Shown here one piece after another: positions 35,781 through 43,921 of a stretch of DNA of 64,000 nucleotides. Position numbers and translations under genes: made by a program. The notes beneath the pieces are model-generated. The model saw nothing but the letters and a program-made list of their open reading frames with translations. It searched no databases and was not told the origin of the DNA. This DNA is from Sphingomonas sp. LM7 (GTDB taxonomy: Bacteria > Pseudomonadota > Alphaproteobacteria > Sphingomonadales > Sphingomonadaceae): assembly GCF_002002925.1 (NCBI RefSeq), contig NZ_CP019511.1:124001-188000 (forward strand). The letters run 5' to 3'. Numbering within the stretch: position 1 is the stretch's first letter; the number at the start of each line of letters is the position of its first letter.

Positions 35781-38700
35781 CTAGAAGAAGAAGTCCGTAG
35801 CAGCCGGCGCCGAGCCGTTTATCACGATCTCGAAGTCGGCGACGCCGTTGCCGTCCAGGTCGCCATAGATATGGGCGTCGCCGCCGCTCACATGCACGCG
35901 CAACTGGCCCGCTACGCCGCTAAAGGCCTCGCTGCCGATGAACGCAAAGGCGTCGTCTCCGGCGGTCCCCGGCCTTGCGTCGATCGCGGACAAGTCGATC
36001 TTGTCCAGCCCCGTGGCGAAATCGGCAATCCGGTCGGCCGCGCCGGCGCTGCTATGGGCTGCGGCGGAGAAGCGGAAAACGTCGGCGCCGGCCCCGCCGG
36101 TCAGCATGTCCTGGCCTGCGCCACCGTCGATCACGTCGGCGCCATCCAGCCCGTTGAGCGAATCCGTGCCGCCCAGGCCACGCAGCGTATTTGCGCCGTT
36201 ATTGCCGACGATCGACTGGTCGAGATCGTTTCCGGTCAAGTCGAGCGCATCGGTCTTGCGATAGTCCAGCGTCCCGAGCAGCTCCACGGCGGAGCCGCCA
36301 GTCAGCACGAAGCTCGTCTCGGCATAGGCGGCGTCATAGCCCTGGCCGGCGGCCTCTTCCGCGGTGTCGCCCGACGTGACGTAATAGATGTCATCGCCTT
36401 CGCCGCCGATCATATAGTCGACGCCGCCTCCACCGATCAGGATGTCGTTGCCTGCCAGGCCGAGTATCGAATCGTCACCTGCGCGCCCGTCGAGGATGTT
36501 GTTGCCATTGTTGCCGACGATGTTGTTGTTGAGCTGGTTGCCGCTGAGGCTCATCGTCGTGGTCAGCCGATAGTCGACGGTCGCCAGCATCTCGACTTCG
36601 GACGAGGCGACGAGCGTGTAGCTGGTATGGGCGTAGACGGTGTCATAACCCTCGCCCGCGGCCTCTTCGACGGTGTCGAGTCCGTCGACGAAGTACGTGT
36701 CGTTGCCCAGGCCGCCGATCAGGAAGTCGGTGCCCGACTGACCATCGATGAAGTCGTTGCCGTCGAGACCGCGGATCGAATCGTCGCCGCCGCCGCCGTA
36801 CAGCGTGTTGTTGCCGCTGTTAGCGATGATCGCGTTGTTGAATTCGTTGCCGGCGATGCGCAGCGCGTCGGTCAGCCGCCAGTTGGCAGTGCCGACCACC
36901 TCGACGCGCGAGCCAGCGGTCAGGTTGAAACTCGCGCTGGTATAGACGGTGTCGAAGCCTTCGCCCGCCCCCTCGAACACCAGATCGTCGCCATCGACGA
37001 AATAGGTGTCGTCGCCGGTGCCGCCCCAGAGCTGGTCGAGGCCGCCGCCGCCGGTCAGCGTGTCGTTGCCGGCCATGCCCATCAGCTGGTCGGCGCCGAA
37101 CGAGCCATAGATGGCGTCGGCGCCGATGCCGCCCGCAACTGCGATCTGCCCCGGCGCAAAGCCCAGGTTGAACAGGTTGAGCTGGCTTGCGGTGACATTC
37201 TCGAAGCGACCGAGCAGGCTGAAGAACTTTCCCTCGCCGCGGGAATCGAGCAGCAGCAGCGTATCGTTGCCGCTCTGCGCCAGGCGAAGATACTTGGCCG
37301 AGAAGGGGTTCGCCCCGTCGCTCCAATTGTCCGCGATCGCGTACATGAAATAGAATTTCATGGTGTCGCCGGAATTGCCGACGGCGAAATCCTCGACCGT
37401 GAAGCTCCTCTCCTGGCCGGTGAAACCGGTGCTGCCGAGGAGGTCGAGCCGGTCGCCACCCGTGCCGAGCGTGATGTTCGTGGTTCCCGAGAACATGACC
37501 ACCTGAACCATGTCGTCGCCGCTGCCCGCGTCGATCTCGACAGCGAGGCCGCCGTTCGTCGAGATCGCGTCATTTCCGGATCCGCCGACGATCGTTGCCG
37601 TACTCAGCTCCATGAGATCTGAGAAATGGAGGAAATCGTCGTCGTCGCCGCCATCGACCTCGATGCCGAGATTGGGAATCGCCGACCAGCTGAGTTCGAC
37701 CGAGATATGATCGCGTCCGCCTTCGCCGAAAATCTTGTCGACGCCATACTGGCTGATGATCTCATCATCGCCGGTGCCGCCGTAGATCAGGTCGTCGCCC
37801 AGATCGCCGACCAGCTTGTCATTGCCGTCGCCGCCTTCGATCCGGTCGTTGCCGGCGCCGCCATAGAGCCAGTCCGCGCCGCCAAGGCCCTGCAGCAAGT
37901 CGTTGCCGCTGTTCCCGTTGCGATTGTCCGCCGCGGCGGTGCCCGTGAAGCTGACCACCGCGGCCGCCGACCCGTCCTGACTATATCCGCCGAGATTATG
38001 GGCGGTAAGCGTGCTCGCGAGTACGTTTTTCAGGATGATGAAATCGACGAGTCCGCCGCTCTGGGTGAGCCCGTTCGCCTGCAGCACTGCGTCCGCGCCG
38101 CGCTGGACCAGGTTCAGCCTGCCGTTGGTGAAGGGATTGGCGTTGGGCGCCAGATTGAATCGCTCCGACAAAAAGGAGGAGAGGGCGAGCGCATCCCCGG
38201 CATCGCCGGCGGCAAAATCGGTTATGACGATGGCGGGAATGCTGATTGCCGCGCTGGTCACCACCGAGACTATGTCCGATCCTGCGCCCAGGGCGATTTC
38301 ATACTGGGTGCCCCAATGCGCCAGCTGGACGAAATCGTCGCCCGTGCCCGCATCGATGGTCACCGCGGCGCCGCCGCTCGTCACGAACCGGTCATTGTCG
38401 GCACCGCCGACCATCTCGACTGATCCGCTTCCACTGCCGAACAAGGTGATATTACCGACGAAACGGAGAACGTCTTCGCCGGACCCGCCGTCGAGAAGCG
38501 AATGCGTCGCGCTGTTGGGCAATGTGTTGAAATAGATGATCTGGTCGTTGCCGGCGTCGCCGTACAGCTCGTCGCTGCCGCCGACACCTTCCTGATAATA
38601 TTCGCCCAGGGAATCGTCGCCGTTGCCGCCATGGACGATGTCGTTGCCCGCTTCGCCTTGCAGGTCGTCGGCGCCTTCGCCGCCATTGATCAGGTCGTTG

Positions 38701-38807
38701 CCGCCTCCGCCGCGAACGATGTCGTTGCCGCCAAGTGCGCTGATGTCGTCGTCGGCTGCTGTCCCGGCTAGGCTATTGTCGAACGTGTTTCCGGTAATGA
38801 CGGCCAT
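35781..38807 (-). CDS. RTX-type calcium-binding secreted protein
   Basis: A 1008-residue protein with many GGxGxDxhx nonapeptides in several blocks (GGNDIVRGGGGNDLINGG near the start; later GGTGDDTYFVDG, GLGGTDSLNGLDGADVIDGG). About four copies of a longer unit, roughly AEGFDTVYTSASF..VE.lGT.dyR.Td.l...GN, alternate with RTX blocks in the second half. There is no N-terminal signal peptide; the C-terminus ends ATDFFF after an Asp-rich strand, as in type I secretion signals of serralysin-like proteins. A longer ORF to 39278 only reads through nusG antisense sequence; ATG 38807 begins MAVITGNTFDN. No ABC exporter genes are nearby. Function is unknown; adhesin or surface protein is possible. Confidence 0.88.
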   Translation of the reverse strand: MAVITGNTFDNSLAGTAADDDISALGGNDIVRGGGGNDLINGGEGADDLQGEAGNDIVHGGNGDDSLGEYYQEGVGGSDELYGDAGNDQIIYFNTLPNSATHSLLDGGSGEDVLRFVGNITLFGSGSGSVEMVGGADNDRFVTSGGAAVTIDAGTGDDFVQLAHWGTQYEIALGAGSDIVSVVTSAAISIPAIVITDFAAGDAGDALALSSFLSERFNLAPNANPFTNGRLNLVQRGADAVLQANGLTQSGGLVDFIILKNVLASTLTAHNLGGYSQDGSAAAVVSFTGTAAADNRNGNSGNDLLQGLGGADWLYGGAGNDRIEGGDGNDKLVGDLGDDLIYGGTGDDEIISQYGVDKIFGEGGRDHISVELSWSAIPNLGIEVDGGDDDDFLHFSDLMELSTATIVGGSGNDAISTNGGLAVEIDAGSGDDMVQVVMFSGTTNITLGTGGDRLDLLGSTGFTGQERSFTVEDFAVGNSGDTMKFYFMYAIADNWSDGANPFSAKYLRLAQSGNDTLLLLDSRGEGKFFSLLGRFENVTASQLNLFNLGFAPGQIAVAGGIGADAIYGSFGADQLMGMAGNDTLTGGGGLDQLWGGTGDDTYFVDGDDLVFEGAGEGFDTVYTSASFNLTAGSRVEVVGTANWRLTDALRIAGNEFNNAIIANSGNNTLYGGGGDDSIRGLDGNDFIDGQSGTDFLIGGLGNDTYFVDGLDTVEEAAGEGYDTVYAHTSYTLVASSEVEMLATVDYRLTTTMSLSGNQLNNNIVGNNGNNILDGRAGDDSILGLAGNDILIGGGGVDYMIGGEGDDIYYVTSGDTAEEAAGQGYDAAYAETSFVLTGGSAVELLGTLDYRKTDALDLTGNDLDQSIVGNNGANTLRGLGGTDSLNGLDGADVIDGGAGQDMLTGGAGADVFRFSAAAHSSAGAADRIADFATGLDKIDLSAIDARPGTAGDDAFAFIGSEAFSGVAGQLRVHVSGGDAHIYGDLDGNGVADFEIVINGSAPAATDFFF

Positions 38808-38939
38808 TGTTCCCCCCGCTTCGACGCGGCAACGCAGTTGCGCAACGGAACCGATGGTCGTGGCAATCGATGCGACAGTCAACCGGCCTTGATCGGCTCG
38901 CGATGCAGCGCGTGGGACAGGAAAAACCAGAGGGCCAAA

Positions 38940-38969
38940 GCAAAAGGCCGGAGCTTTCACCCCGGCCTT
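38940..38969 (-). terminator. Terminator of secE-nusG
   Basis: AAGGCCGG (38944-38951) pairs with CCGGCCTT (38962-38969), followed on the - strand by TTTTG. It lies 32 bases after the nusG stop and separates nusG from the RTX gene. Confidence 0.8.
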
Positions 38970-39000
38970 CCGTATTTCTAGAACCTGGCAACAGGGCCGT

Positions 39001-39540
39001 TTACTTGACTCGTTCGACGTCCTCGAAGCCGAGCTCCAGCGGTGTGGCGCGGCCGAAGATCGAGATCGAGACCTTGACGCGGCTCTTGTCGAAATCGAGC
39101 TCCTCGACGATGCCCGAGAAGGTCGCGAAGTTGCCGCTGGTGACCTTGACCGTGTCGCCGATGTCGTAGTCGACATGGACGCGCGCCTTGGGCGCTGCCG
39201 AAGCGGCCTCTTCCTTGGTGTTGAGGATGCGCGCAGCCTCGGCCTCGCTGATCGCCTGGGGCTTGCCCATCGACCCAAGGAAGCCGGTGACCTTGGGAGT
39301 GTTCTTGACGAGATGATAGACGTCGTCGTTCATCTCGAGCTTGGCGAGCACATAGCCCGGGAAGAACTTCCGCTCGGACTGGATCTTCTTCCCGCGGCGA
39401 ACCTCGGTGACGGTCTCGGTCGGGACCTCGACCGATTCGACCAGCTGGTCGAGCCCGAGCCGGGTCGCGTCGGCGAGGATCTGGTCGCGGACCTTGCCCT
39501 CGAAACCCGAATAGGCGTGAATGATGTACCAGCGCGCCAT
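39001..39540 (-). CDS. nusG: Transcription termination/antitermination factor NusG
   Basis: A 179-residue factor that binds RNA polymerase and links it to Rho or ribosomes. The NGN domain (ARWYIIHAYSGFEGKVRDQI, RKFFPGYVLAKLEMND) and the KOW domain (DIGDTVKVTSGNFATFSGIV, GRATPLELGF) are complete. ATG 39540 is preceded by AAGGAA; an in-frame extension to 39591 reads into secE and is rejected. It begins 13 bases after the secE stop. Confidence 0.98.
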   Translation of the reverse strand: MARWYIIHAYSGFEGKVRDQILADATRLGLDQLVESVEVPTETVTEVRRGKKIQSERKFFPGYVLAKLEMNDDVYHLVKNTPKVTGFLGSMGKPQAISEAEAARILNTKEEAASAAPKARVHVDYDIGDTVKVTSGNFATFSGIVEELDFDKSRVKVSISIFGRATPLELGFEDVERVK

Positions 39541-39553
39541 GTCTTGTTGTTCC

Positions 39554-39751
39554 TTACTGCGCGAGACTGAGGAGGGCGCGGACGACCGCATCGAAGAACG
39601 AATCGACGCCCAGGAAGAACAGCCCGAGCAGAGTCGCCATGATCAGCACCATGACGCCGGTCATCACGGTCTCCTTGCGCGTCGGCCAGGCGACCTTCTT
39701 ACGCTCGGCTTCGACCTGGCGCATGAACTCGAGGGGATTGGTCTTCGCCAC
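39554..39751 (-). CDS. secE: Preprotein translocase subunit SecE
   Basis: A 65-residue single-span SecE of the short alphaproteobacterial type: an amphipathic N-terminal helix (PLEFMRQVEAERKKVAWPTR with the conserved W-P-T/S motif) then one span (GVMVLIMATLLGLFFLGVD). The start is GTG with GAGGA eight bases upstream. It is first in the secE-nusG unit. tRNA-Trp, which often precedes secE, is not here but at 47.2 kb on the other strand. Confidence 0.95.
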   Translation of the reverse strand: MAKTNPLEFMRQVEAERKKVAWPTRKETVMTGVMVLIMATLLGLFFLGVDSFFDAVVRALLSLAQ

Positions 39752-39952
39752 CGGGGCATCCTCGTCAGAAAAAATTGGCCTTCAGCGGGGCATGGGTCCG
39801 CTGCCGCTCCTTCCAGGGGAAGGACCGGCGTGTTCCCATTACGCTGTCGGATTGGGACGGGTATCTAGCGAGGGCAGGGGGCAAAAGCAAGCGGTGCCGC
39901 GCCGTTCGACTCCGCGCGCCGCAGCCGCCTGCCTTACCTTCCCAAAAGCATA

Positions 39953-39983
39953 GGGCGCCCCGGCAGAACCGGAGCGCCCCTCG
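39953..39983 (-). terminator. Terminator after the small exported protein
   Basis: GGGCGC-C-CCGG pairs with CCGG-A-GCGCCC around a CAGAA loop; on the - strand it is followed by TATGCTTTT. It ends the transcript of the gene at 40008-40259. The remaining 39752-39952 holds no gene I can support and should carry the secE promoter. Confidence 0.75.
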
Positions 39984-40007
39984 GCATTTTCAGCACAGTC
40001 GCGGTGC

Positions 40008-40259
40008 TTACGGGCTTTCGGGTTCGTCGTCGCCGCCGAAGACGTTGATGACGCCGGTCACTTCGAGCAGCGCGGCAACGCCGATCAGGCCAAGGATTGC
40101 AAACAGCGGACTGCCCGGGAGCAGCTGGCTCTCGCCGGTCGCGGCAGTGGCGGCGCGCGTCTCTGCGACACGCGTGGCCGATGCGGAATCCGCCATCGCG
40201 GCAGTCGATCCAAGAACCATCGTGGAAGCGGCCATGACGACCACCAGTTTCTTCAGCAT
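40008..40259 (-). CDS. Small exported protein with C-terminal membrane span
   Basis: An 83-residue protein with signal peptide (KKLVVVMAASTMVLGSTAAMA), a short Ala/Thr-rich mature part, a hydrophobic span (LFAILGLIGVAALLEVTGVI) and an acidic tail (FGGDDEPESP). No family recognised. It has its own terminator, so it is probably a monocistronic, perhaps strongly expressed gene. The span resembles the short glycine-anchored helices of small sphingomonad envelope proteins, but this is only impression. Confidence 0.7.
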   Translation of the reverse strand: MLKKLVVVMAASTMVLGSTAAMADSASATRVAETRAATAATGESQLLPGSPLFAILGLIGVAALLEVTGVINVFGGDDEPESP

Positions 40260-40354
40260 ATTACGTCCCCTTCTATTTGCTTCACCAGGCTGGTCGGGTG
40301 ACCTTTAACCCTCGATGAACCGGATGCCGCGCGCGGAACTGGCTAACCACTGCC

Positions 40355-40933
40355 TCAGAGCATCGCCACTGCGGCAAAGCCCGTGACGAGCAGGATCAGG
40401 AAACCCCAGGCGAACAAATTCAATCGCTTTTCGATGAACGCCTGCACCGGCTCGCCGAACCGCTTGAGCAGCGCGGCGATCAGGAAGAAGCGCGCGGCGC
40501 GCGTAATGGTTGCAAGCAGAACGAACAGCGCAAAATTGAAGTGGAACAATCCGCTGGCGATGGTGACCAGCTTGAACGGAATCGGCGTCAGTCCCTTGAG
40601 CAGGATGATGGCCGCGCCATATTGTTCATAGCCGTGGCGCAGCGTCTCGATCCGATGCTCCATATGGTAGAGCTGGATCAGCCACTGGCCCACGCTCTCC
40701 ATCAGATAATAGCCGATCGCATAACCGAAGATGCCGCCGACGATCGAGGCGAGGGTGCACACCGCGGCGATCGTATAGGCCTTGTCGCGCCGTGCGAGCA
40801 CCATCGGCACCATCATCACGTCTGGCGGGATCGGGAAGAAGCTGCTCTCCGCGAAGGAGACGAGCGCGAGGCTGCGCAGCGCGTGGCGATGGTGCGCCAT
40901 GCGCAGCACCCAGTCGTACATCGGGCGAAACAT
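40355..40933 (-). CDS. YqaA/DedA-like (VTT domain) membrane protein
   Basis: A 192-residue inner-membrane protein of the SNARE-associated/VTT group. Landmarks: SLALVSFAESSFFPIPPDVM with the conserved E and P-x-P-x-D, SIVGGIFGYAIGYYL, LLKGLTPIPFKLVTIASGL, and a C-terminal TRAARFFLIAALLKRFGEP. The family contributes to membrane phospholipid scrambling or transport and to membrane integrity. ATG 40933 (MFRPMYDWVLRMA) is used; the ORF extends further upstream without a family match. It is divergent from the SdpR-like regulator. Confidence 0.85.
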   Translation of the reverse strand: MFRPMYDWVLRMAHHRHALRSLALVSFAESSFFPIPPDVMMVPMVLARRDKAYTIAAVCTLASIVGGIFGYAIGYYLMESVGQWLIQLYHMEHRIETLRHGYEQYGAAIILLKGLTPIPFKLVTIASGLFHFNFALFVLLATITRAARFFLIAALLKRFGEPVQAFIEKRLNLFAWGFLILLVTGFAAVAML

Positions 40934-41040
40934 GCGGACTCCGGAACTGTTTCGCCGTCCCTGCCGCATTCGCAGTCGCGGCGGAAGCCGGAATGCGCCG
41001 GTGCGGGAGATGGCAGCGCCCTTCGCCCGACATTGCGCTT

Positions 41041-41073
41041 GATACAATTAGACGATTAGCTAAGCATCGTATC
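41041..41073. promoter_or_regulatory. Operator-like repeats at the SdpR-like start
   Basis: GATAC and GTATC flank the site at its ends; inside are ATTAG-ACG-ATTAG and the palindrome TTAGCTAA (41056-41063). The site abuts the ATG at 41074, which fits autorepression by an ArsR-type dimer. Confidence 0.5.
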
Positions 41074-41370
41074 ATGAGTCATGTCTTCAAAGCGCTGTCC
41101 GATCCCACGCGGCGCCGGGTGCTCCAGCTGCTGTGCAAGGGGCCGCTGAGCGCGGGCGAGCTCAGCGGCCAGTTCGACGTCTCCAAGCCGACGATGTCGG
41201 CGCACTTCGCGGTGCTGAAGGGGGCCGATCTGGTGCGCACCGAAAAGGCAGGCAAGTCCGTGATCTATCACCTGAAGCTCTCGGTGCTCGAAGAGGCGCT
41301 GCTCGGCTTCGTCGATTCATTTGCTCTCGGTGCGGAGGTGCCGGGGGACAAGAAAGAGGCTGCACGATGA
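41074..41370 (+). CDS. ArsR-family regulator, SdpR-like autorepressor
   Basis: A 98-residue winged-helix protein: HVFKALSDPTRRRVLQLLCK, LSAGELSGQFDVSKPTMSAH (recognition helix), FAVLKGADLVRTEKAGKSVI. The metal-binding Cys pair of classic ArsR is absent, as in SdpR-type autorepressors controlled by a membrane partner. The start at 41074 has no clear upstream ribosome site and the transcript may be leaderless or nearly so. The stop overlaps the ATG of the SdpI-like gene (ATGA), so the two are coupled. Confidence 0.88.
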   Translation: MSHVFKALSDPTRRRVLQLLCKGPLSAGELSGQFDVSKPTMSAHFAVLKGADLVRTEKAGKSVIYHLKLSVLEEALLGFVDSFALGAEVPGDKKEAAR

Positions 41371-41741
41371 ACCAGGATCTGATCGGGAGTTTCGTCTGGG
41401 CTGGCGGCATCGTAGCCGTGGCGCTGGGCGGCAGCCTCGCGCGGCACCTCGGTTATATCGACAATGAGACGCTCACGCGCGTGGTCATCGGCCTGAATGG
41501 GCTGATGATCGCCTGGACCGGCAATCGCATGCCCAAGGCGTTCGTCCCGAGCATCGCCGCGCGCGAGGTCCACCGGATCGGCGGCTGGTCGCTGGTACTA
41601 AGCGGGCTCGTCTATGCCGGATTATGGGCCATCGCGCCGATCGACGTCGCCGTGATCGGCGGGTGTGGTGCGATCCTGGCCGGGATCGCGGTGACGATCG
41701 GCTATTGCCTGTCGCTGCGTGCAAAGGCGAAATCCGCCTGA
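41367..41741 (+). CDS. SdpI-like membrane protein
   Basis: A 124-residue protein with about four spans. GLNGLMIAWTGNRMPK matches the conserved G-N-x-x-P-K motif of the SdpI/YhfL family, followed by a helix (REVHRIGGWSLVLSGLVYAG) and a last span. In Bacillus, SdpI confers immunity to the SdpC toxin and sequesters the SdpR repressor at the membrane. Here only the C-terminal SdpI module is present and no sdpABC genes are nearby, so signal or immunity function must be to something else. Confidence 0.78.
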   Translation: MNQDLIGSFVWAGGIVAVALGGSLARHLGYIDNETLTRVVIGLNGLMIAWTGNRMPKAFVPSIAAREVHRIGGWSLVLSGLVYAGLWAIAPIDVAVIGGCGAILAGIAVTIGYCLSLRAKAKSA

Positions 41742-41825
41742 TCCCGGTCGCTCGCCGAGTGCCGGCGCGCCGGGCGGCATGGTCCTCCTTGAGGAGCAGC
41801 CGTCCGGCGACCAGCTCCGTCGCGC

Positions 41826-42881
41826 TCAGATGATGACCAGCCCCAGATCCTTGCCCTCCTCGGCATAGTGCGTGCGGGCGCGCACGATATAGCGTTCGCC
41901 TTTCACGAGCCTGACGGCGATCTTGGCATTGTCCGGGCTGCCCGAATCGTCCTTCGCCGTAACGAAGCGCGGCTCGCCGTCCCGCTCCGTGAAGAGGACC
42001 AGCTTGGTATCGGCCTCGCCGATCGAGCGGATCGTATAGTTGCGGGTTTCGGTGGGTTCGAAGACGAAGTTCGACTGCGCTGCCCATTGCGGCGCAAGCC
42101 GCTGAAGGTCCATCACGCCGATCGTCGCAGCCGGCCGGAGCTGCGGATAGATTTTGCAGATCGCCGCCTTGTCGGCAGCGGAAAGCTCCGTGTTCTCGGG
42201 AATGCCGGTCTGGTTGTAGGGCGGCGGCGCGGCGATCAGTTGCGGCGGAAAGGGATATTGCATGATCGATTGCGGATCCCAGCGCGTCGCCTGGGTATCC
42301 TTGCGCTCGAGCTTAGCGAGGATGTTTTGGTAGATCGTCTCGGGATCCCAGTGGTTGGGCGGCCCGCCGAATGTCGAATAGACGAGCGCCTCGTTCCACA
42401 CGATGCCGGCATTGTAGTTCTGCGCCTCGTGCTCCAGGCCGAGGGCGTGGCCGATCTCGTGCAGGGCCGTGGCGGCACCCCAATCATCGGTCAGGTCCCA
42501 ACCGAAATTCATCGTTCGGTTGCGGTCGGAATTGCGAAGCGAGTCGATGCCCACGAACGACCATGAGCCTTCACGTTGGTCGAACCCGATGCGGATTTCG
42601 GCCTCGCTGGCGTCGTCGGTCTCCTTGAATTCGAGGCCGATCTTTAGGCCCTTCCAGACCGCAAAGGCCTTTCGCACCGCCTGCTTCTGGATGTCGGGCC
42701 ACTGCCAGCTGTCGTCCGTCAGGAAATGATAGCGAAGCGTGGTGCCGTTCGCCCACTTCTTGCCGAGAAGCCTTATCGAGCTTGCCCGGAACGGCGAGAT
42801 GCCGAGGGGCAGGGGGATTGGAACGGTCGCGCGCGGCGCACAGAGTGGCCGAACGGTGGGAGTGGGTGCCTGGGTTGCCAT
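41826..42881 (-). CDS. Metzincin metalloprotease with PPC-like C-terminus
   Basis: A 351-residue zinc protease. HEIGHALGLEHE at residues 141-152 is the HExxHxxGxxH metzincin site (His141, His145, His151, Glu142), and the extra Glu152 plus the Met-turn SIMQYPFPP (Met207) resembles astacin/matrixin enzymes. Residues about 260-351 (NYTIRSIGEADTKLVLF, KIAVRLVKGERYIVRA) look like a PPC-type beta domain. No standard signal peptide is seen, although the N-terminus is Pro-rich. It lies downstream of the TIR and 208-residue genes on the same strand across a 413-base gap. Confidence 0.82.
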   Translation of the reverse strand: MATQAPTPTVRPLCAPRATVPIPLPLGISPFRASSIRLLGKKWANGTTLRYHFLTDDSWQWPDIQKQAVRKAFAVWKGLKIGLEFKETDDASEAEIRIGFDQREGSWSFVGIDSLRNSDRNRTMNFGWDLTDDWGAATALHEIGHALGLEHEAQNYNAGIVWNEALVYSTFGGPPNHWDPETIYQNILAKLERKDTQATRWDPQSIMQYPFPPQLIAAPPPYNQTGIPENTELSAADKAAICKIYPQLRPAATIGVMDLQRLAPQWAAQSNFVFEPTETRNYTIRSIGEADTKLVLFTERDGEPRFVTAKDDSGSPDNAKIAVRLVKGERYIVRARTHYAEEGKDLGLVII

Positions 42882-43294
42882 GTCGACTCCTGATCTGGAC
42901 AGCGTTCACGCAACAGCTCGATGGCGCCGGGGTCGGCGTGGTTCGAGGCGGGCCCCGCCATGTCCGTCCGGCCCCGCGCCTCCCGGGCTAGCCGACACCT
43001 GCGCGCGACTCGCGTGATGCCCGTCACGCGCTGAAAAGTCGGAGAGTGGGCGGGGTTCGTGCCAACGCCTGGCCGCTCGAGAAGGCGCGCCACGCGCCGC
43101 CCTGCGTTGGCATCTAGTCTCTCGATGTTCTTGTGAAAGCACGAGGCTAAGTCTCAAAAATCCCACGTTTTCGCGACCGCATGAGAGGAGCCGCCGTGGA
43201 GCAGGGACCCGCTATCGCATTTCGCAAAGAGTCGGTTTGGCGTCGAACCAGAAAGGGAAGGCCGCCCGGGGCCGCGGCCGATCCCGGGCCCGCC
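42882..43294. other. Non-coding gap between the metzincin and 208-residue genes
   Basis: This 413-base gap holds no ORF I can support. GCCCGGG and CCCGGGC (43264-43289) form a GC-rich hairpin around a GCCGCGGC core right after the 208-residue gene; no T-run follows, so termination is uncertain. The left part should carry a promoter for the metzincin. Confidence 0.45.
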
Positions 43295-43921
43295 TCAGCC
43301 GCCGCCCTTGTTCTCGACGTCCGGATCGATCGTGATGGGGAGAATATATTTCCCGTCGAGGCTCGTGAACTCGACGTTGAGGCTGAATCCGTGCCCGACA
43401 TTTTCGCTCTCGGGATGGGGGGCGAGCGTCGAAAATGAAATCGCGGAGATCGGAATTCCTGGGGGAGGCGAATCGATCACCTCGCCATCCCAGCCATGGC
43501 TCTGCATCCCGAAATATTGCTGTCCGAAATCCGCCTTGGTGGTGATCGGATCCATCGTCCGCGAGAATTGCCAGAAATCGCCGATCAGCCGAAGAATGAC
43601 TCTCGAGGGCGCCTGTACCTCGATATTCAATGGATTGGTTACGTTATCGCCGAGCGCTGAAAAGGCCTCTTCCAGTACGACGCGCCAGTCCTTTTGGCTG
43701 TTAGGGATTCCGCGCGGATCGGGCGTAACGCTAACTTCGCTCTGGAACAGCAGATCGATCAGGCCGGTCAGGCCGACGCTGGCGTCTTCCACCGCTCCTT
43801 TCGCCACGATGAAATAGGTCTTGGTGAACTCCGGGCTGTATCCGGGCGGTCCGTCCTCAGGCAGCCGATGCTGCTCGAAGAAATCCGGAGGGGGAAGGGT
43901 GGTTTCGTCGCTGAAATCCAT
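43295..43921 (-). CDS. Protein of unknown function, 208 residues
   Basis: No family recognised. The protein is acidic, lacks a signal peptide and spans, and looks beta-rich (KTYFIVAKGAVEDASV, SRVILRLIGDFWQFSR, HGFSLNVEFTSLDGKYILPI, then TIDPDVENKGGG at the end). GGGAGC precedes the ATG. Its first 65 bases overlap the end of the TIR gene in another frame, implying coupled expression. GC is lower than in the housekeeping genes around. The constant neighbour relation with the TIR gene should be tested in other genomes. Confidence 0.72.
   Translation of the reverse strand: MDFSDETTLPPPDFFEQHRLPEDGPPGYSPEFTKTYFIVAKGAVEDASVGLTGLIDLLFQSEVSVTPDPRGIPNSQKDWRVVLEEAFSALGDNVTNPLNIEVQAPSRVILRLIGDFWQFSRTMDPITTKADFGQQYFGMQSHGWDGEVIDSPPPGIPISAISFSTLAPHPESENVGHGFSLNVEFTSLDGKYILPITIDPDVENKGGG

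Noticed and set aside
35871-37622. 583-codon frame on the + strand inside the RTX gene
   Set aside because: Val/Ala/Asp-repetitive translation arises from the antisense of RTX repeats.
35781-38807. Short regularly spaced DNA repeats that could suggest a CRISPR array
   Set aside because: The repeats are in frame, 27-base coding units for RTX nonapeptides with variable codons, not identical repeats with unique spacers.
38808-39278. N-terminal extension of the RTX protein
   Set aside because: The extension reads antisense-frame sequence of nusG and crosses the nusG terminator; the ATG at 38807 begins the repeat-protein sequence.
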